Shown: in pieces, positions 8,215-14,919 of the stretch
Numbering within the stretch: the stretch's first letter is position 1
How the letters are laid out: every line of letters begins with the position of its first letter
Virus record (IMG/VR): IMGVR_UViG_3300042465_003266
Span: 1-23,955 of that record
Length of the DNA: 23,955 nucleotides
DNA from: a virus
Strand: one strand, 5' to 3'
Position numbers and translations under genes: made by a program
The notes under the pieces: generated by a model
What the model was told of the DNA's origin: nothing
Databases searched by the model: none
What the model saw: the letters and a program-made list of their open reading frames with translations, nothing else

Positions 8215-8478
8215 GTGGACTACCAAGCCTTGTTTAACATCGCTGGCGGCCTCGCGGCGTTCCTTGGGGGCTGGTGGATGAAAGTGCTTCACGAGTCAAT
8301 CAGGGACTTGCAGGACGGCGAGAAGAAACTTGCCGAAAAAGTCTCCAGCATTGAGATTTTAGTAGCTGGTAACTATGTGAAGCGCGACGACTTTGACAAG
8401 TCAGTCCAAGCTATTTTCCACAAGCTGGATCGCATTGAGGACAAGCTAGACGGCAAAGCCGACAAAGGGGGTCACTGA
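8215..8478 (+). CDS. Membrane-anchored coiled-coil protein of the lysis cassette (XhlA-like)
   Basis: 87 residues from a GTG at 8215 with AAGGG (8203-8207) 7 nt upstream. Residues about 5-24 form one hydrophobic helix (ALFNIAGGLAAFLGGWWM). The rest is a charged coiled coil ending with the YVKRDDFDKSVQAIFHKLDR pattern, common in small phage proteins next to holins and resembling haemolysin XhlA-type proteins. It overlaps the holin candidate by one base (TGATG). With membrane segment, coiled coil and neighbours, a role in lysis (holin partner, antiholin or anchor) is likely. It has no lipobox cysteine, so it is not an evident u-spanin or Rz1. Confidence 0.65.
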   Translation: MDYQALFNIAGGLAAFLGGWWMKVLHESIRDLQDGEKKLAEKVSSIEILVAGNYVKRDDFDKSVQAIFHKLDRIEDKLDGKADKGGH

Positions 8479-8660
8479 TGAACGAAGATGCAAAAGCCTA
8501 CATCCGCGCCAGACTGCGCGAGCCTTCGACCTGGCGCGGCCTGATCCTGATCCTGACCGCGGCTGGCGTACCTATCGCTCCGGCCATGAGCGAGGTCATC
8601 ATCTGCGTCGGTCTGGCCATGGCTGGCGGCGTTGGCGTTGTCACGCCGGATAAGAAGTAA
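8478..8660 (+). CDS. Holin candidate
   Basis: 60 residues, directly coupled to its neighbours (TGATG upstream, TAATG downstream), with GGGGGT (8467-8472) as SD. There are two hydrophobic segments: WRGLILILTAAGVPIA (about residues 19-34) and VIICVGLAMAGGVGVV (about 40-55), separated by a proline-containing turn, with a charged N-terminus and a KK tail. Small size, hydrophobic hairpin layout and position immediately before the endolysin are those of a phage holin, which would permeabilise the inner membrane at lysis time. Holin families share little sequence, so the call rests on topology and position. Confidence 0.75.
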   Translation: MNEDAKAYIRARLREPSTWRGLILILTAAGVPIAPAMSEVIICVGLAMAGGVGVVTPDKK

Positions 8661-9136
8661 TGGACTTCGACACGGCCTTTACTCAGCTGCTTGGCCATGA
8701 GGGCGGATACAGCAACCACAGCGCCGATCCGGGCGGTGAAACGATGTGGGGCGTAACTGTCGCTGTGGCCCGCCAGAACGGCTATCAGGGGCCAATGAAG
8801 TCCATGCCGGTAGACTTGGCCAAGGCTATCTACCGCAAGCGCTTCTGGACGCCAGCCAAGTGCGACCAACTGCCGCCAGCAGTGCGGTACCCGATGTTCG
8901 ATGCCGCGGTGAACTCTGGCGTACTACAGGCCACTAAGTGGCTACAGCGTGCGGCAAGAGTCGAGGATGATGGCATCATCGGAGACGGGACACTCAAGGC
9001 CGTCGCTTTGACAGACGCTAACCTGCTGGTGCGTCGAATGCTCGGCCAGCGGCTGCGCTTCATGACCGACCTGCGAACATGGGATGCCTTCGGGAAGGGC
9101 TGGGCGAGGCGCATAGCCTCGCTGCTTGATGCTTGA
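8660..9136 (+). CDS. Endolysin, GH108 N-acetylmuramidase
   Basis: 158 residues. The N-terminus carries the family signature of glycoside hydrolase 108: LGHEGGYSNH with catalytic Glu14, followed by DPGG (23-26) and MWGVT (29-33). The C-terminal half (about 95-158) looks like the peptidoglycan-binding domain usually joined to GH108 (VNSGVLQATKWLQRA, then DGIIGDGTLKAV). The enzyme is expected to cleave glycan strands of peptidoglycan once the holin opens the membrane. There is no signal peptide, so release should depend on the holin. The start overlaps the holin stop by one base. Its last 195 nt are overlapped on the other strand by a possible small membrane-protein gene. Confidence 0.9.
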   Translation: MDFDTAFTQLLGHEGGYSNHSADPGGETMWGVTVAVARQNGYQGPMKSMPVDLAKAIYRKRFWTPAKCDQLPPAVRYPMFDAAVNSGVLQATKWLQRAARVEDDGIIGDGTLKAVALTDANLLVRRMLGQRLRFMTDLRTWDAFGKGWARRIASLLDA

Positions 9137-9220
9137 TCTGTCCCGCCAGAGCAGGAAGGCCAGACCGGCGGCAGTGCAAAGTATCAGCAGCCCGCCGGCC
9201 ATTAAGTCAGTGTCAGTCAT
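8942..9220 (-). CDS. Possible small membrane protein, antisense to endolysin 3' end
   Basis: The start ATG at 9220 overlaps the stop of the upstream minus-strand gene as ATGA, exactly as at the two preceding junctions in this operon (9581/9584 and 9375/9378). The first 28 or so codons lie outside the endolysin gene and encode a charged N-terminus plus one good transmembrane helix (MAGGLLILCTAAGLAFLLW), followed by basic residues (positive-inside pattern). The remaining 64 residues are antisense to the endolysin and have low-complexity-free but unremarkable composition. A lysis-regulating or otherwise membrane-bound role would be speculation. The long antisense overlap is a reason for doubt; the membrane helix and the coupled start support it. 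Confidence 0.45.
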   Translation of the reverse strand: MTDTDLMAGGLLILCTAAGLAFLLWRDRSSIKQRGYAPRPALPEGIPCSQVGHEAQPLAEHSTHQQVSVCQSDGLECPVSDDAIILDSCRTL

Positions 9221-9378
9221 AGATCAAACAGGGTAACCAGCTCCCGTCTGAGTGGCAGGACATCGAGATCCGGGTGTCGGGCCGCAAGCAGTTCGAGGTA
9301 GCGCAGCGCACCGCGGGCCTGTTTGGGCGTCTGGCAGGAGTTGATGACGCGCCAAGCCTTGTTGATCAGTTCGTTCAT
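9217..9378 (-). CDS. 53-residue hypothetical protein
   Basis: ATG at 9378 overlaps the stop of the preceding gene (ATGA at 9375-9378) and has a purine-rich GGGGGCAGGA just upstream. Longer in-frame starts would extend deep into that neighbouring gene. The product is a short helical, basic protein (MNELINKAWRVINSCQTPKQ at the N-terminus, then ARGALRYLELLAARHPDLD) with two predicted amphipathic helices, compatible with a small protein-interaction module. No family was recognised. It sits in a chain of tiny overlapping genes at the distal end of the early operon, where phages often keep host-takeover genes. Confidence 0.55.
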   Translation of the reverse strand: MNELINKAWRVINSCQTPKQARGALRYLELLAARHPDLDVLPLRRELVTLFDL

Positions 9379-9584
9379 TCCTGCCCCCTTGCCCAAATGG
9401 CATCGCGCAGTTCTACAGCTGCGTTTTGCGAAGAACTGTTGAACGCCGTTTGTGCGTATTTGTGGCATACCGTCGCACACGCCTCGCGCTCATCCCGTTG
9501 AGCCGTGGCGATTATCTCCAGCAGTACAGAGCCGGGGATAACGTAAAGGCTACGCTCTCTGTCGTAGTAAGGTTCCAGTGTCAT
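9375..9584 (-). CDS. 69-residue conserved phage hypothetical protein
   Basis: ATG 9584 overlaps the DUF3310 gene stop (ATGA) and has GGAGG about 6 nt upstream. The N-terminus (YYDRERSLYVIPGSVLLEII) is followed by the recurring phage motif DEREACATVCHKYA and a C-terminal RDAIWARGQE. The pattern D/R-E-R-E-A-C-A-x-V/L-C followed by an AIRARGQ-like end is common in small early proteins of many phages; its function is not known to me. Two cysteines (in ACATVC) might bind metal or be incidental. It is part of the ATGA-coupled series at the end of the early operon. Confidence 0.6.
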   Translation of the reverse strand: MTLEPYYDRERSLYVIPGSVLLEIIATAQRDEREACATVCHKYAQTAFNSSSQNAAVELRDAIWARGQE

Positions 9585-9907
9585 TTCTGCCTCCGCTCAA
9601 TCTCACGTTCTATGTACCAAACCGCCTTGCGGAGGTCTTCAATTGCATCGTGCTTGAGGTCAGCACGCCACAGGTATTTAATGGCATTTCCCAAACAGAA
9701 CCCCATGTGCTCGGTTATCTGAATACACTCCACGCCGCTTGGGTGAGCGGTGTAGTGCTTAGGATGGTTAACACTGTCGTAGTGCAGGCCATCGTTCCCG
9801 TTCTGGCCGATAATGTCCATGCGATTTTCCTCCGGGTGCCAGCACAATTCGGCGCACTCGCCATCGGGATAGTTGCAGCCGTGGATGGCGCAAAGTTTAG
9901 TTGCCAC
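9581..9907 (-). CDS. DUF3310 protein with Cys-rich N-terminus
   Basis: The C-terminal 65 residues fit DUF3310, a small helical phage domain (often annotated nucleotide-kinase-like without proof): DSVNHPKHYTAHPSGVECIQ, then GFCLGNAIKYLWRA and AIEDLRKAVWYIEREIERR. The chosen GTG at 9907 has AGGTGG five bases upstream and gives 108 residues, including an N-terminal C-x2-H-x-C-x6-C-x3-C cluster (CAIHGCNYPDGECAELC). The alternative ATG at 9820 gives only the DUF3310 domain. It overlaps the upstream 56-residue gene by 11 nt and the downstream gene by ATGA. Cys/His spacing suggests a small metal site; no enzymatic function is shown by the sequence. Confidence 0.75.
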   Translation of the reverse strand: MATKLCAIHGCNYPDGECAELCWHPEENRMDIIGQNGNDGLHYDSVNHPKHYTAHPSGVECIQITEHMGFCLGNAIKYLWRADLKHDAIEDLRKAVWYIEREIERRQK

Positions 9908-10067
9908 AATCCACCTCGCCGGCCCGGTAGTCAGGCCAGAGGCCGTCGGCCACCATTTGACAATACTGCTCTTGGGCCTTCTGTTCGTCTTCGGCGACCA
10001 TTGCACCGACAGCGCCCATGAGCAGGGCAAGCAGAACAGCGGTGATAAGTTGCTGTTTAGTGTTCAT
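9897..10067 (-). CDS. 56-residue protein with signal peptide or membrane anchor
   Basis: A short gene with AGGA 7 nt before ATG 10067. It starts inside the 3' end of the VRR-NUC gene and ends inside the DUF3310 gene (both overlaps 11 nt). Residues 1-5 are polar with one lysine, residues 7-24 are hydrophobic (LITAVLLALLMGAVGAMV), and a charged, soluble part with two cysteines follows (YCQMVADGLWPDYRAGEVDC). The end pattern C-x-M-V ... W-P-D-Y-x-G/A ... C recurs in small membrane or exported proteins of other phages. It may stay anchored by its uncleaved signal or be exported, with the two cysteines forming a disulfide. No lipobox is present. Its role is unknown. Confidence 0.65.
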   Translation of the reverse strand: MNTKQQLITAVLLALLMGAVGAMVAEDEQKAQEQYCQMVADGLWPDYRAGEVDCGN

Positions 10068-10428
10068 TTTGTATCCTTAGTTGTTGGGTTTGGTTGATAG
10101 CATCAGTTTTCCCAAGACAAACTATAACCGTATATCCGCAATAGTCCAGATATTCGAGCCAATCTTTTTGATCTTTTGAAACTTTCCCGCCTTTGGCCCG
10201 CTTCATCTCGATCCACAGGCCCCATTCAGGGACGAACAGGTCAGGCACTCCGGCACAGACGCCCTCGGCCTTGAGGCGGGCGGCCGTGGCTGGCGACCGC
10301 GCCCCTCCGTTTGGGATAGCCAGTATCCGCACCCCAGAGTAAGTCTGCCGGAACCACTGGACATACTCGCGCTGCTCGATGTGTTCGGATGGCGTTAGAA
10401 CGGTACGTCGTACTCCCAACTTTGGCAC
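10057..10428 (-). CDS. VRR-NUC domain nuclease
   Basis: 123 residues carrying the whole VRR-NUC (PD-(D/E)XK-type) core: Glu18/Glu21 in an N-terminal helix (HIEQREYVQWF), the IPNGGAR loop (38-44), AGVPDLFV with Asp63, WIEMKRAKGG with Glu74 and Lys76, and a following helix with Gln87. The family comprises small structure-selective nucleases, including FAN1-type Holliday-junction or flap nucleases in other contexts. In phages they are encoded beside helicases, as here. The start is a GTG at 10428, inside the upstream gene and without a strong SD; a TTG at 10419 is the other option. It probably processes recombination or replication intermediates; the exact substrate is inference. Confidence 0.85.
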   Translation of the reverse strand: MPKLGVRRTVLTPSEHIEQREYVQWFRQTYSGVRILAIPNGGARSPATAARLKAEGVCAGVPDLFVPEWGLWIEMKRAKGGKVSKDQKDWLEYLDYCGYTVIVCLGKTDAINQTQQLRIQNEH

Positions 10429-10586
10429 TGGTCAATCTCCTGCGTGAACTCGGCTGGCGGTTCCATTTGGAACACTTTGCATTGGCCGGACTCAGTATAG
10501 TTCCAGCAGGTATGACAGCAACGGGGCGGCGGCTGGCGTATGGCCTCCTGCCAGTCAATTACAATCTTCGGCGGCTTTGCCCGCAT
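10395..10586 (-). CDS. 63-residue Cys-rich protein, putative zinc-binding
   Basis: ATG 10586 has a strong SD (GAGGAGG) and lies inside the 3' end of the helicase gene. The protein contains CCHTCWNYTESGQCKVFQ followed by CQSWEYDVPF: cysteines at about residues 23, 24, 27, 36 and 54, giving C-x2-C-x8-C-x17-C spacing suited to one zinc site. Similar short Cys-rich proteins with the end W-x-x-D/E-x-P-F occur in other phage early regions. It lies between a helicase and a VRR-NUC nuclease and overlaps both, suggesting a cofactor or adaptor of that pair, but no function is known to me. Confidence 0.7.
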   Translation of the reverse strand: MRAKPPKIVIDWQEAIRQPPPRCCHTCWNYTESGQCKVFQMEPPAEFTQEIDQCQSWEYDVPF

Positions 10587-12150
10587 AACTCCTCCTCAAA
10601 ACCCTAAAAAATTTACCGTCCATTTTGTACTCAATTCTGGCTGGCGGCTGTGCAGCGCTTAGTCTAGATGCCGTTTCCTCAAGGTTGTCCGATGGAGTCA
10701 CGTTTGACCAAAGAAGGTACTTGCTGACCGTATTTCTGGCCTTTCCTCCTGCAATGCCCTCATGCAGCACCGTCAGGTACTCCCGGACAACCGGGTCAGA
10801 CAGCCCACCGTAATAGGACACGACCAGCATTTTCTTTCCGCTCTGCGCCATCTGCACGCGCCAAGCCCATGACTGCACATGCAGCGTTTTGCCCTCCAGC
10901 CCCATGATGTCATCGTCATGGAGTTTGAGTTTCTTTGGTTTGCGCTCCGGGAATGGAGTACCACAGGCCGGGCAGACCTTGGCCGACAAGGCCACTAGTT
11001 CGCCGCATGAATCGCATACCTTAACTGGCGCATCGCCAGAGCCATCGCCGCCTTTGCGGGGCGGCACTACGGCAGTGATAGGGCCATGAGTGGCAACCAC
11101 GCCCGCGAAGTCCAGCACGAGGCAGTGGTCGGTGTGCGACTTAGGGCGCATACCTCGCCCGGCCATTTGGACGTAAAGGCTCGCGCTCATGGTCGGCCGC
11201 AGCATCGCAATCAGGTCTATGTCAGGATAGTCAAAGCCGGTCGTCAAAACGTTTGCATTGGTCAGCGCTCGCAATTTGCCAGCCTTAAAATCAGCAATGA
11301 TCCGTTCCCGCTCGGCCTTCGGTGTTTCGCCAGTAATACAGGCGGCCGGTATGCCGTGGATAAAATCCAACACAAAAGCAACCATTTTGGCATGATCCAC
11401 GCCAGCGCAGAAAAACAGCCAGGCCTTGCGATCCTCGGCCAGACGTATAACCTCCTGCACCACAGCCAAGTTGTTTTTGTCGGTGTTTACCGCCTTTTGC
11501 AACTCGGCCTCGATGTACTCGCCACCTCGTTTATGCACGCCAGATACGTCTAGCTTGGCGCTGGTGACCTTCGAGCGCAGCGGGGCTAGATAGCCTTTGT
11601 GTACCAGCTCCTCGATGCTCACAGGCTCAATGAGGGCGTCGAACAGGGCCGGCTTGTCAGTGATCAGTCCATGCCCAAGGCGGTACGGCGTGGCAGTCAG
11701 CCCTACCACACGCAAGCTCGGATTGATGTAGGATAAAGCTGACAACAGCGTGCGATAACTGCCCTCATCTTTGTGAGACACCAGATGGCATTCGTCGATT
11801 ATTACTAGGTCAACGTGGCCTAGCTGGTCTGCCTTGTTGCGTATCGACTGGATGCCGGCAAAGGTTATATGGTCAATCTGCTTTTTGCCTATGCTGGCCG
11901 AGTAGATGCCGAGTGGCGCATCCGGCCAGTGGTGCAGCATCTTCTCGGCGTTCTGCTCGATAAGTTCTTTGACGTGCGTAAGCATCAAGATTCTAGTCTC
12001 CGGCCACTGCTGTAGGGCGTCTTTGCATAGGGCTGCCACGATGTGGCTCTTGCCAGAGCCAGTCGGCGCGACAATGCAGGGATGGCCTTGGTGCTTTGAT
12101 AGCCAGTCGTAGAGCTGATCTAGGGCGCGTTGTTGGTAGTCTCTTAACAT
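10555..12150 (-). CDS. SF2 DEAD/H-box helicase (type III restriction helicase-like) with C-terminal zinc ribbon
   Basis: 531 residues with the full superfamily 2 helicase set: motif I APTGSGKS (28-35), motif II DECH (119-122), motif III LTATPYRLGHG (151-161), a second RecA domain with LTTGFDYPD (302-310), and motif VI QMAGRGMRP (328-336). After the helicase core comes a C-x2-C-x10-C-x2-C zinc ribbon (C379, C382, C393, C396), then a basic C-terminal region. Such ResIII-type helicases of phages take part in replication or recombination-dependent repair. Its start overlaps the end of the methyltransferase gene by 7 nt, and it is followed by overlapping genes for a Cys-rich protein and a VRR nuclease, suggesting one functional set. 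Confidence 0.9.
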   Translation of the reverse strand: MLRDYQQRALDQLYDWLSKHQGHPCIVAPTGSGKSHIVAALCKDALQQWPETRILMLTHVKELIEQNAEKMLHHWPDAPLGIYSASIGKKQIDHITFAGIQSIRNKADQLGHVDLVIIDECHLVSHKDEGSYRTLLSALSYINPSLRVVGLTATPYRLGHGLITDKPALFDALIEPVSIEELVHKGYLAPLRSKVTSAKLDVSGVHKRGGEYIEAELQKAVNTDKNNLAVVQEVIRLAEDRKAWLFFCAGVDHAKMVAFVLDFIHGIPAACITGETPKAERERIIADFKAGKLRALTNANVLTTGFDYPDIDLIAMLRPTMSASLYVQMAGRGMRPKSHTDHCLVLDFAGVVATHGPITAVVPPRKGGDGSGDAPVKVCDSCGELVALSAKVCPACGTPFPERKPKKLKLHDDDIMGLEGKTLHVQSWAWRVQMAQSGKKMLVVSYYGGLSDPVVREYLTVLHEGIAGGKARNTVSKYLLWSNVTPSDNLEETASRLSAAQPPARIEYKMDGKFFRVLRRSYAGKAAEDCN

Positions 12151-12767
12151 TGGAACACCAAAAAATAACTGTGAAATATGCGGGCGTGTTTTTGCTGGCC
12201 TTTTCGGTTTGGCGCTGGCAGCCGTCTTGCAGCCGGCAAAACGAACAGGTCAAGCAAAGACAATCCATGCTCAGCCGCCCAATTGATGACGTTAGCGTGC
12301 GTGCAGTGCATTCTGTGGTTATGGATTATGTCCTGACACTTGAACACTAAAACGCCCTTCTTTTTCAGTACGCGGGCGCATTCCTTGAGAGTGGCGCGGT
12401 AATGCTGTTCAAGTTCTTTGTACGTCCAGTACCCGGCAAAGCGCCTTGCCATGATCATTTTGCCGTTGCCTTCTCGGCCAGCACGAACATAAGTCAGAAA
12501 AGGCGGGTCAAACACGACGCTGTTTATTGATGAGTCGCCAATCGGCAAACAATCGCTTGATGCCTGCACGACGCCATGCACTTGCGGCTCTATGTCAAAC
12601 TTCAATGCAGGCGCACGCATGGCGCCGTAAAACGCGCCGTTTCCATAGGTTATGTCTGCATCGAAACCGTCCGGACAATGAAGCGCCACGATTGCGCGTA
12701 ATATATCGTCTTGGTCAAGGTAGACCGACTTGTACACTTGATTGGACACAAACAGGTCAGTTTGCAT
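12144..12767 (-). CDS. DNA methyltransferase-like protein (DPPF motif)
   Basis: 207 residues with a class I methyltransferase layout. There is an early segment YGNGAFYGAM (41-50), likely the S-adenosylmethionine site region, a strand KFDIEP (57-62) with the expected acidic residue, a central DPPF (87-90) as catalytic motif IV of amino-methylating DNA methyltransferases, and VLKKKGVLVFKCQDI with the following strand. A C-terminal segment ends HARIFHSYFLVFQ, as seen in small phage methyltransferases. The likely product is N6-methyladenine or N4-methylcytosine DNA; the target site is unknown. The start lies inside the HTH gene (11-nt overlap). The role could be protection from restriction or marking of replicated DNA. 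Confidence 0.8.
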   Translation of the reverse strand: MQTDLFVSNQVYKSVYLDQDDILRAIVALHCPDGFDADITYGNGAFYGAMRAPALKFDIEPQVHGVVQASSDCLPIGDSSINSVVFDPPFLTYVRAGREGNGKMIMARRFAGYWTYKELEQHYRATLKECARVLKKKGVLVFKCQDIIHNHRMHCTHANVINWAAEHGLSLLDLFVLPAARRLPAPNRKGQQKHARIFHSYFLVFQC

Positions 12768-12942
12768 CGGTCTTTGCCCATGTATGGTTGCTGACGATCC
12801 GACAAATTGCAGACTGACTCAGGCCAAACTTTGCCGCCAACTGCTTTTGCGTCATCTGGCGCGAGAAGTACAGCCGCCTCACTTCGTCTGCGTCCTCTCG
12901 CTTAAAATGCCGATAATTACGCATAGGATTGTGCTGCCTCAT
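12757..12942 (-). CDS. Small helix-turn-helix DNA-binding protein
   Basis: 61 residues. The start ATG 12942 overlaps the stop of the nuclease gene as ATGA and has GGGAGA 8 nt upstream. The central part is an HTH: DADEVRRLYFSRQMTQKQLA (17-36), turn at KFGLS, recognition helix QSAICRIVSNHTW (43-55). The pattern resembles the homeodomain-like HTH of resolvases and of helices used to target HNH endonucleases, but no catalytic domain follows, so it may act as a regulator or as an accessory DNA-targeting protein. It lies between the Cas4-like nuclease and the methyltransferase. Confidence 0.75.
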   Translation of the reverse strand: MRQHNPMRNYRHFKREDADEVRRLYFSRQMTQKQLAAKFGLSQSAICRIVSNHTWAKTDAN

Positions 12943-13964
12943 CCAGTGATTCTCCCATCAAACTCAGAGCGCAGACGGCCGACAAACTCATTATCCTCAG
13001 CGCATAAGTCGGGGTTAGCTAGTATCTCGCGGCTTGAGTAGCCGCCAGCGCCGTTCCTGACCTTCTTGCCGTTGATGATATAAATGGCGTCATTCTCGTC
13101 TTCCGCCTCGCCATCAAGTTTCCACGGCACAAGATCAGGGTGCAGCACATGGCCGTTACAGCCCTCGCGCTGGTAGTCTAGCGGGATATTCCCTTCTTGA
13201 TGGCGCTCGCAAAACCAAGTGCCATTTTCAAGAGTAATGCCATGAACGCAGGTGCGGCAGTTGACCTCCGCGGTCGGTTGTTTGCCGTGGCACATGCTCT
13301 GCGCTGGACACCATTTGCACTGATACCAGCTTGCGTTAGTGCTGATGGGCGGCGGTATCTCAGGAGTGCGTACTATGCGCTGGCCTCTCTCAAGTGCACG
13401 TTGTGCGTGCGCCTCGTCAAAGCGTATCCGCTCGGTATAGATGCGGTCATCGTCTTTGCAGATGGCAACGTATAGCGCTCGGTCTATCTTGAGGCCAAGC
13501 ATGTACAGCTGCATTTGCGTGTAGTGCTGCGGTTTGGACTTCTCAACGCCCTGCTTTTCCACATCCTCAAACGACTTGAGGCTGTGCGTCTTTATCTCCA
13601 GCACATGGCGCTTTTGAAACGCCTCGGGAACGCCATACTCAATAATGCCGTCCACGCTTCCAGAGACGTGCCAGTCAAACTTAACGCGGCTCTGGCTGTT
13701 GCCAACGCTGACTACATGCAGGCCAGCAGCCCGCAGGTCGGCAACAACAATATCTTCCTCATTCCTGCCACGCCGGAACATCCGCAAAACACGTCCGGGG
13801 AACTTCTCCACCACCGACCAGCGGAATTTGTACCAGAGGTACCGCTCGCAGTGGTGGCCTATCTCGGAGCAGCCCATGTGGCCGCGTGGGGGCTCTGCAA
13901 CCTCTTCGTGGTAGAGGTCAATGCGAGCGGTTATGCTGTTTTTTGGTTCGGGTATTTTAGCCAT
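12939..13964 (-). CDS. Cas4/RecB-like PD-(D/E)XK exonuclease, putative Fe-S protein
   Basis: 341 residues with the motifs of the Cas4-like RecB nuclease family. There is an N-terminal cysteine (C32 or C39 in MGCSEIGHHCERYLWYKF), then SVDG with Asp105, LEIKTH with Glu123 and Lys125, and the QMQLYM helix (Gln150, Gln152), followed by C-x2-C-x5-C (C216, C219, C225). The one-plus-three cysteine layout is that of [4Fe-4S] Cas4/AddB-type nucleases. A second cysteine set follows (C236, C239, C252, C269, with His255), which may bind zinc and is not usual in compact Cas4 proteins. The likely activity is 5'-to-3' resection for phage recombination. The upstream signal is weak (GGTAG), and a terminator-like hairpin lies in the 53-bp gap before the gene. 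Confidence 0.85.
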   Translation of the reverse strand: MAKIPEPKNSITARIDLYHEEVAEPPRGHMGCSEIGHHCERYLWYKFRWSVVEKFPGRVLRMFRRGRNEEDIVVADLRAAGLHVVSVGNSQSRVKFDWHVSGSVDGIIEYGVPEAFQKRHVLEIKTHSLKSFEDVEKQGVEKSKPQHYTQMQLYMLGLKIDRALYVAICKDDDRIYTERIRFDEAHAQRALERGQRIVRTPEIPPPISTNASWYQCKWCPAQSMCHGKQPTAEVNCRTCVHGITLENGTWFCERHQEGNIPLDYQREGCNGHVLHPDLVPWKLDGEAEDENDAIYIINGKKVRNGAGGYSSREILANPDLCAEDNEFVGRLRSEFDGRITG

Positions 13965-13984
13965 GCTGGTCTACCGTAGTTTGT

Positions 13985-14010
13985 AAAAGGATGGCCCCGT
14001 CCATGGGGCC
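13985..14010 (-). terminator. Terminator-like hairpin between DUF669 gene and Cas4-like nuclease gene
   Basis: On the minus strand, GGCCCC (14010-14005) pairs with GGGGCC (13998-13993) around a 6-nt loop and is followed by ATCC and then TTTT. The stem is strong, but the T-run is only four bases and four positions away, so termination is probably partial. It lies in the largest gap of this part of the operon, where leaky attenuation between proximal and distal early genes would make sense. Confidence 0.45.
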
Positions 14011-14017
14011 GGTTGTC

Positions 14018-14509
14018 TCAGCGCTTAGCCCAGGGCGGCGCTGCCTTTGCTGTCGCTTGCGTAGCCGCAGGTGCCTTTTCTTGCAGATACGGTGGTACAG
14101 GCGCGGCTGAACCAGTAACGGCCCTATAGGCTTTCACATCGTTTTTGTCGCCCCACTGCTCGTCACGGCGGACGCTGACCTTAATGGACAGTTGCCCGCC
14201 GATCAGCTCGTCAGTGTCGCGCACCGTGGCAAGGCCAACAGCCCGCATAATGTCGCCCAACTGCTGGCGGCCAATTTCCTCAGCCTTGGGGTTGCTGTTG
14301 CGCACGGTCACGTTACCGAACACTTTGCGGCCTTGGTGCGTGGGGCCGGTAATGTCATAGGCCATCGAAATATACTGGCCGTCTCCGGCCTTGGTAGGGC
14401 GCAGGTCAGCGCTGGTGATAGTAGCGTTGTACCAGCCTTCCGGCAGCAGGTCATAAGACCGTGATTCGGGAAGCTCAGAAACGCTGATTGGGTTGTCGAG
14501 AAAAGCCAT
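14018..14509 (-). CDS. DUF669 family protein, single-strand-DNA-binding-like
   Basis: The start ATG 14509 has AGGAG 8 nt upstream (163 residues); in-frame sequence farther upstream belongs to the neighbouring gene. The pattern LLPEGWYNATITSADLRPTK near residue 21, followed by a G-D-G-Q-Y-I strand and KVFGNVTVRNSNPKAEEIGR, is that of DUF669, an OB-like phage family usually found beside recombinases and thought to bind single-stranded DNA. The end is Ala/Pro-rich with PPWAKR, comparable to the C-terminal tip that single-strand-binding proteins use for contacts, although basic rather than acidic. Context (ATPase upstream, nuclease downstream) supports a recombination role. Confidence 0.82.
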   Translation of the reverse strand: MAFLDNPISVSELPESRSYDLLPEGWYNATITSADLRPTKAGDGQYISMAYDITGPTHQGRKVFGNVTVRNSNPKAEEIGRQQLGDIMRAVGLATVRDTDELIGGQLSIKVSVRRDEQWGDKNDVKAYRAVTGSAAPVPPYLQEKAPAATQATAKAAPPWAKR

Positions 14510-14514
14510 GGTAA

Positions 14515-14919
14515 TTACTCCTGATTGTCGATGGTGATTGCGAAAGATGGTCGGCCAGGCTGTACGGTGATTGCTCCCGCCAGTGGGCCAGTGATAGACG
14601 GGTCTGCTGCCCGCCAAGTTTTCATGTCAATTTCCGGCTTCCACCTGAAAAGGCTGGAGAGGTGATCTGACAGACCGTGTTCGGCTGCCAGCTCTTGCAG
14701 CATGTCGGAATCGACCTTGCGGGTCAGGCGGCCGACGACCTTAAAGATATAGCCACCCTGCTTGACGTTTTTGGTGCCGTCCAGATCGGCAGGCACCTCA
14801 AAGCGCATGGCAAGATTATCCTCGATGGCGCGGCGGCGTTCGATGGCTGCCTTTTCTGCCTCCTTGGCATCAATCCAAGCCTCAGCCAGCTTGGCATCGG
14901 ACATGTCCAGCAGGCTCAT
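14515..14919 (-). CDS. Conserved protein of the phage recombination block
   Basis: 134 residues, start overlapping the stop of the ATPase gene as ATGA. The N-terminal third is a charged helix (AEAWIDAKEAEKAAIERRRA), followed by YIFKVVGRLTRKVDSD, and a tryptophan-containing segment (SSLFRWKPEIDMKTW). The overall impression is of a coiled-coil start plus a small alpha/beta domain, similar in layout to phage nuclease-inhibitor-like or recombination accessory proteins. I know of similar proteins regularly placed between Sak4-like ATPases and DUF669 proteins, but their activity is not established to my knowledge. The gene ends 5 nt before the DUF669 start. Confidence 0.65.
   Translation of the reverse strand: MSLLDMSDAKLAEAWIDAKEAEKAAIERRRAIEDNLAMRFEVPADLDGTKNVKQGGYIFKVVGRLTRKVDSDMLQELAAEHGLSDHLSSLFRWKPEIDMKTWRAADPSITGPLAGAITVQPGRPSFAITIDNQE

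Noticed and set aside
8215-9136. Spanin pair (Rz/Rz1)
   Set aside because: No lipobox-bearing or nested small frame was found after the endolysin; the 87-residue membrane protein has no cysteine lipobox.
9165-9198. Bidirectional terminator CCGGCGG/CCGCCGG between convergent operons
   Set aside because: The 7-bp arms are separated by 20 nt and no T-run follows on either strand; the stretch also codes for the candidate membrane helix.
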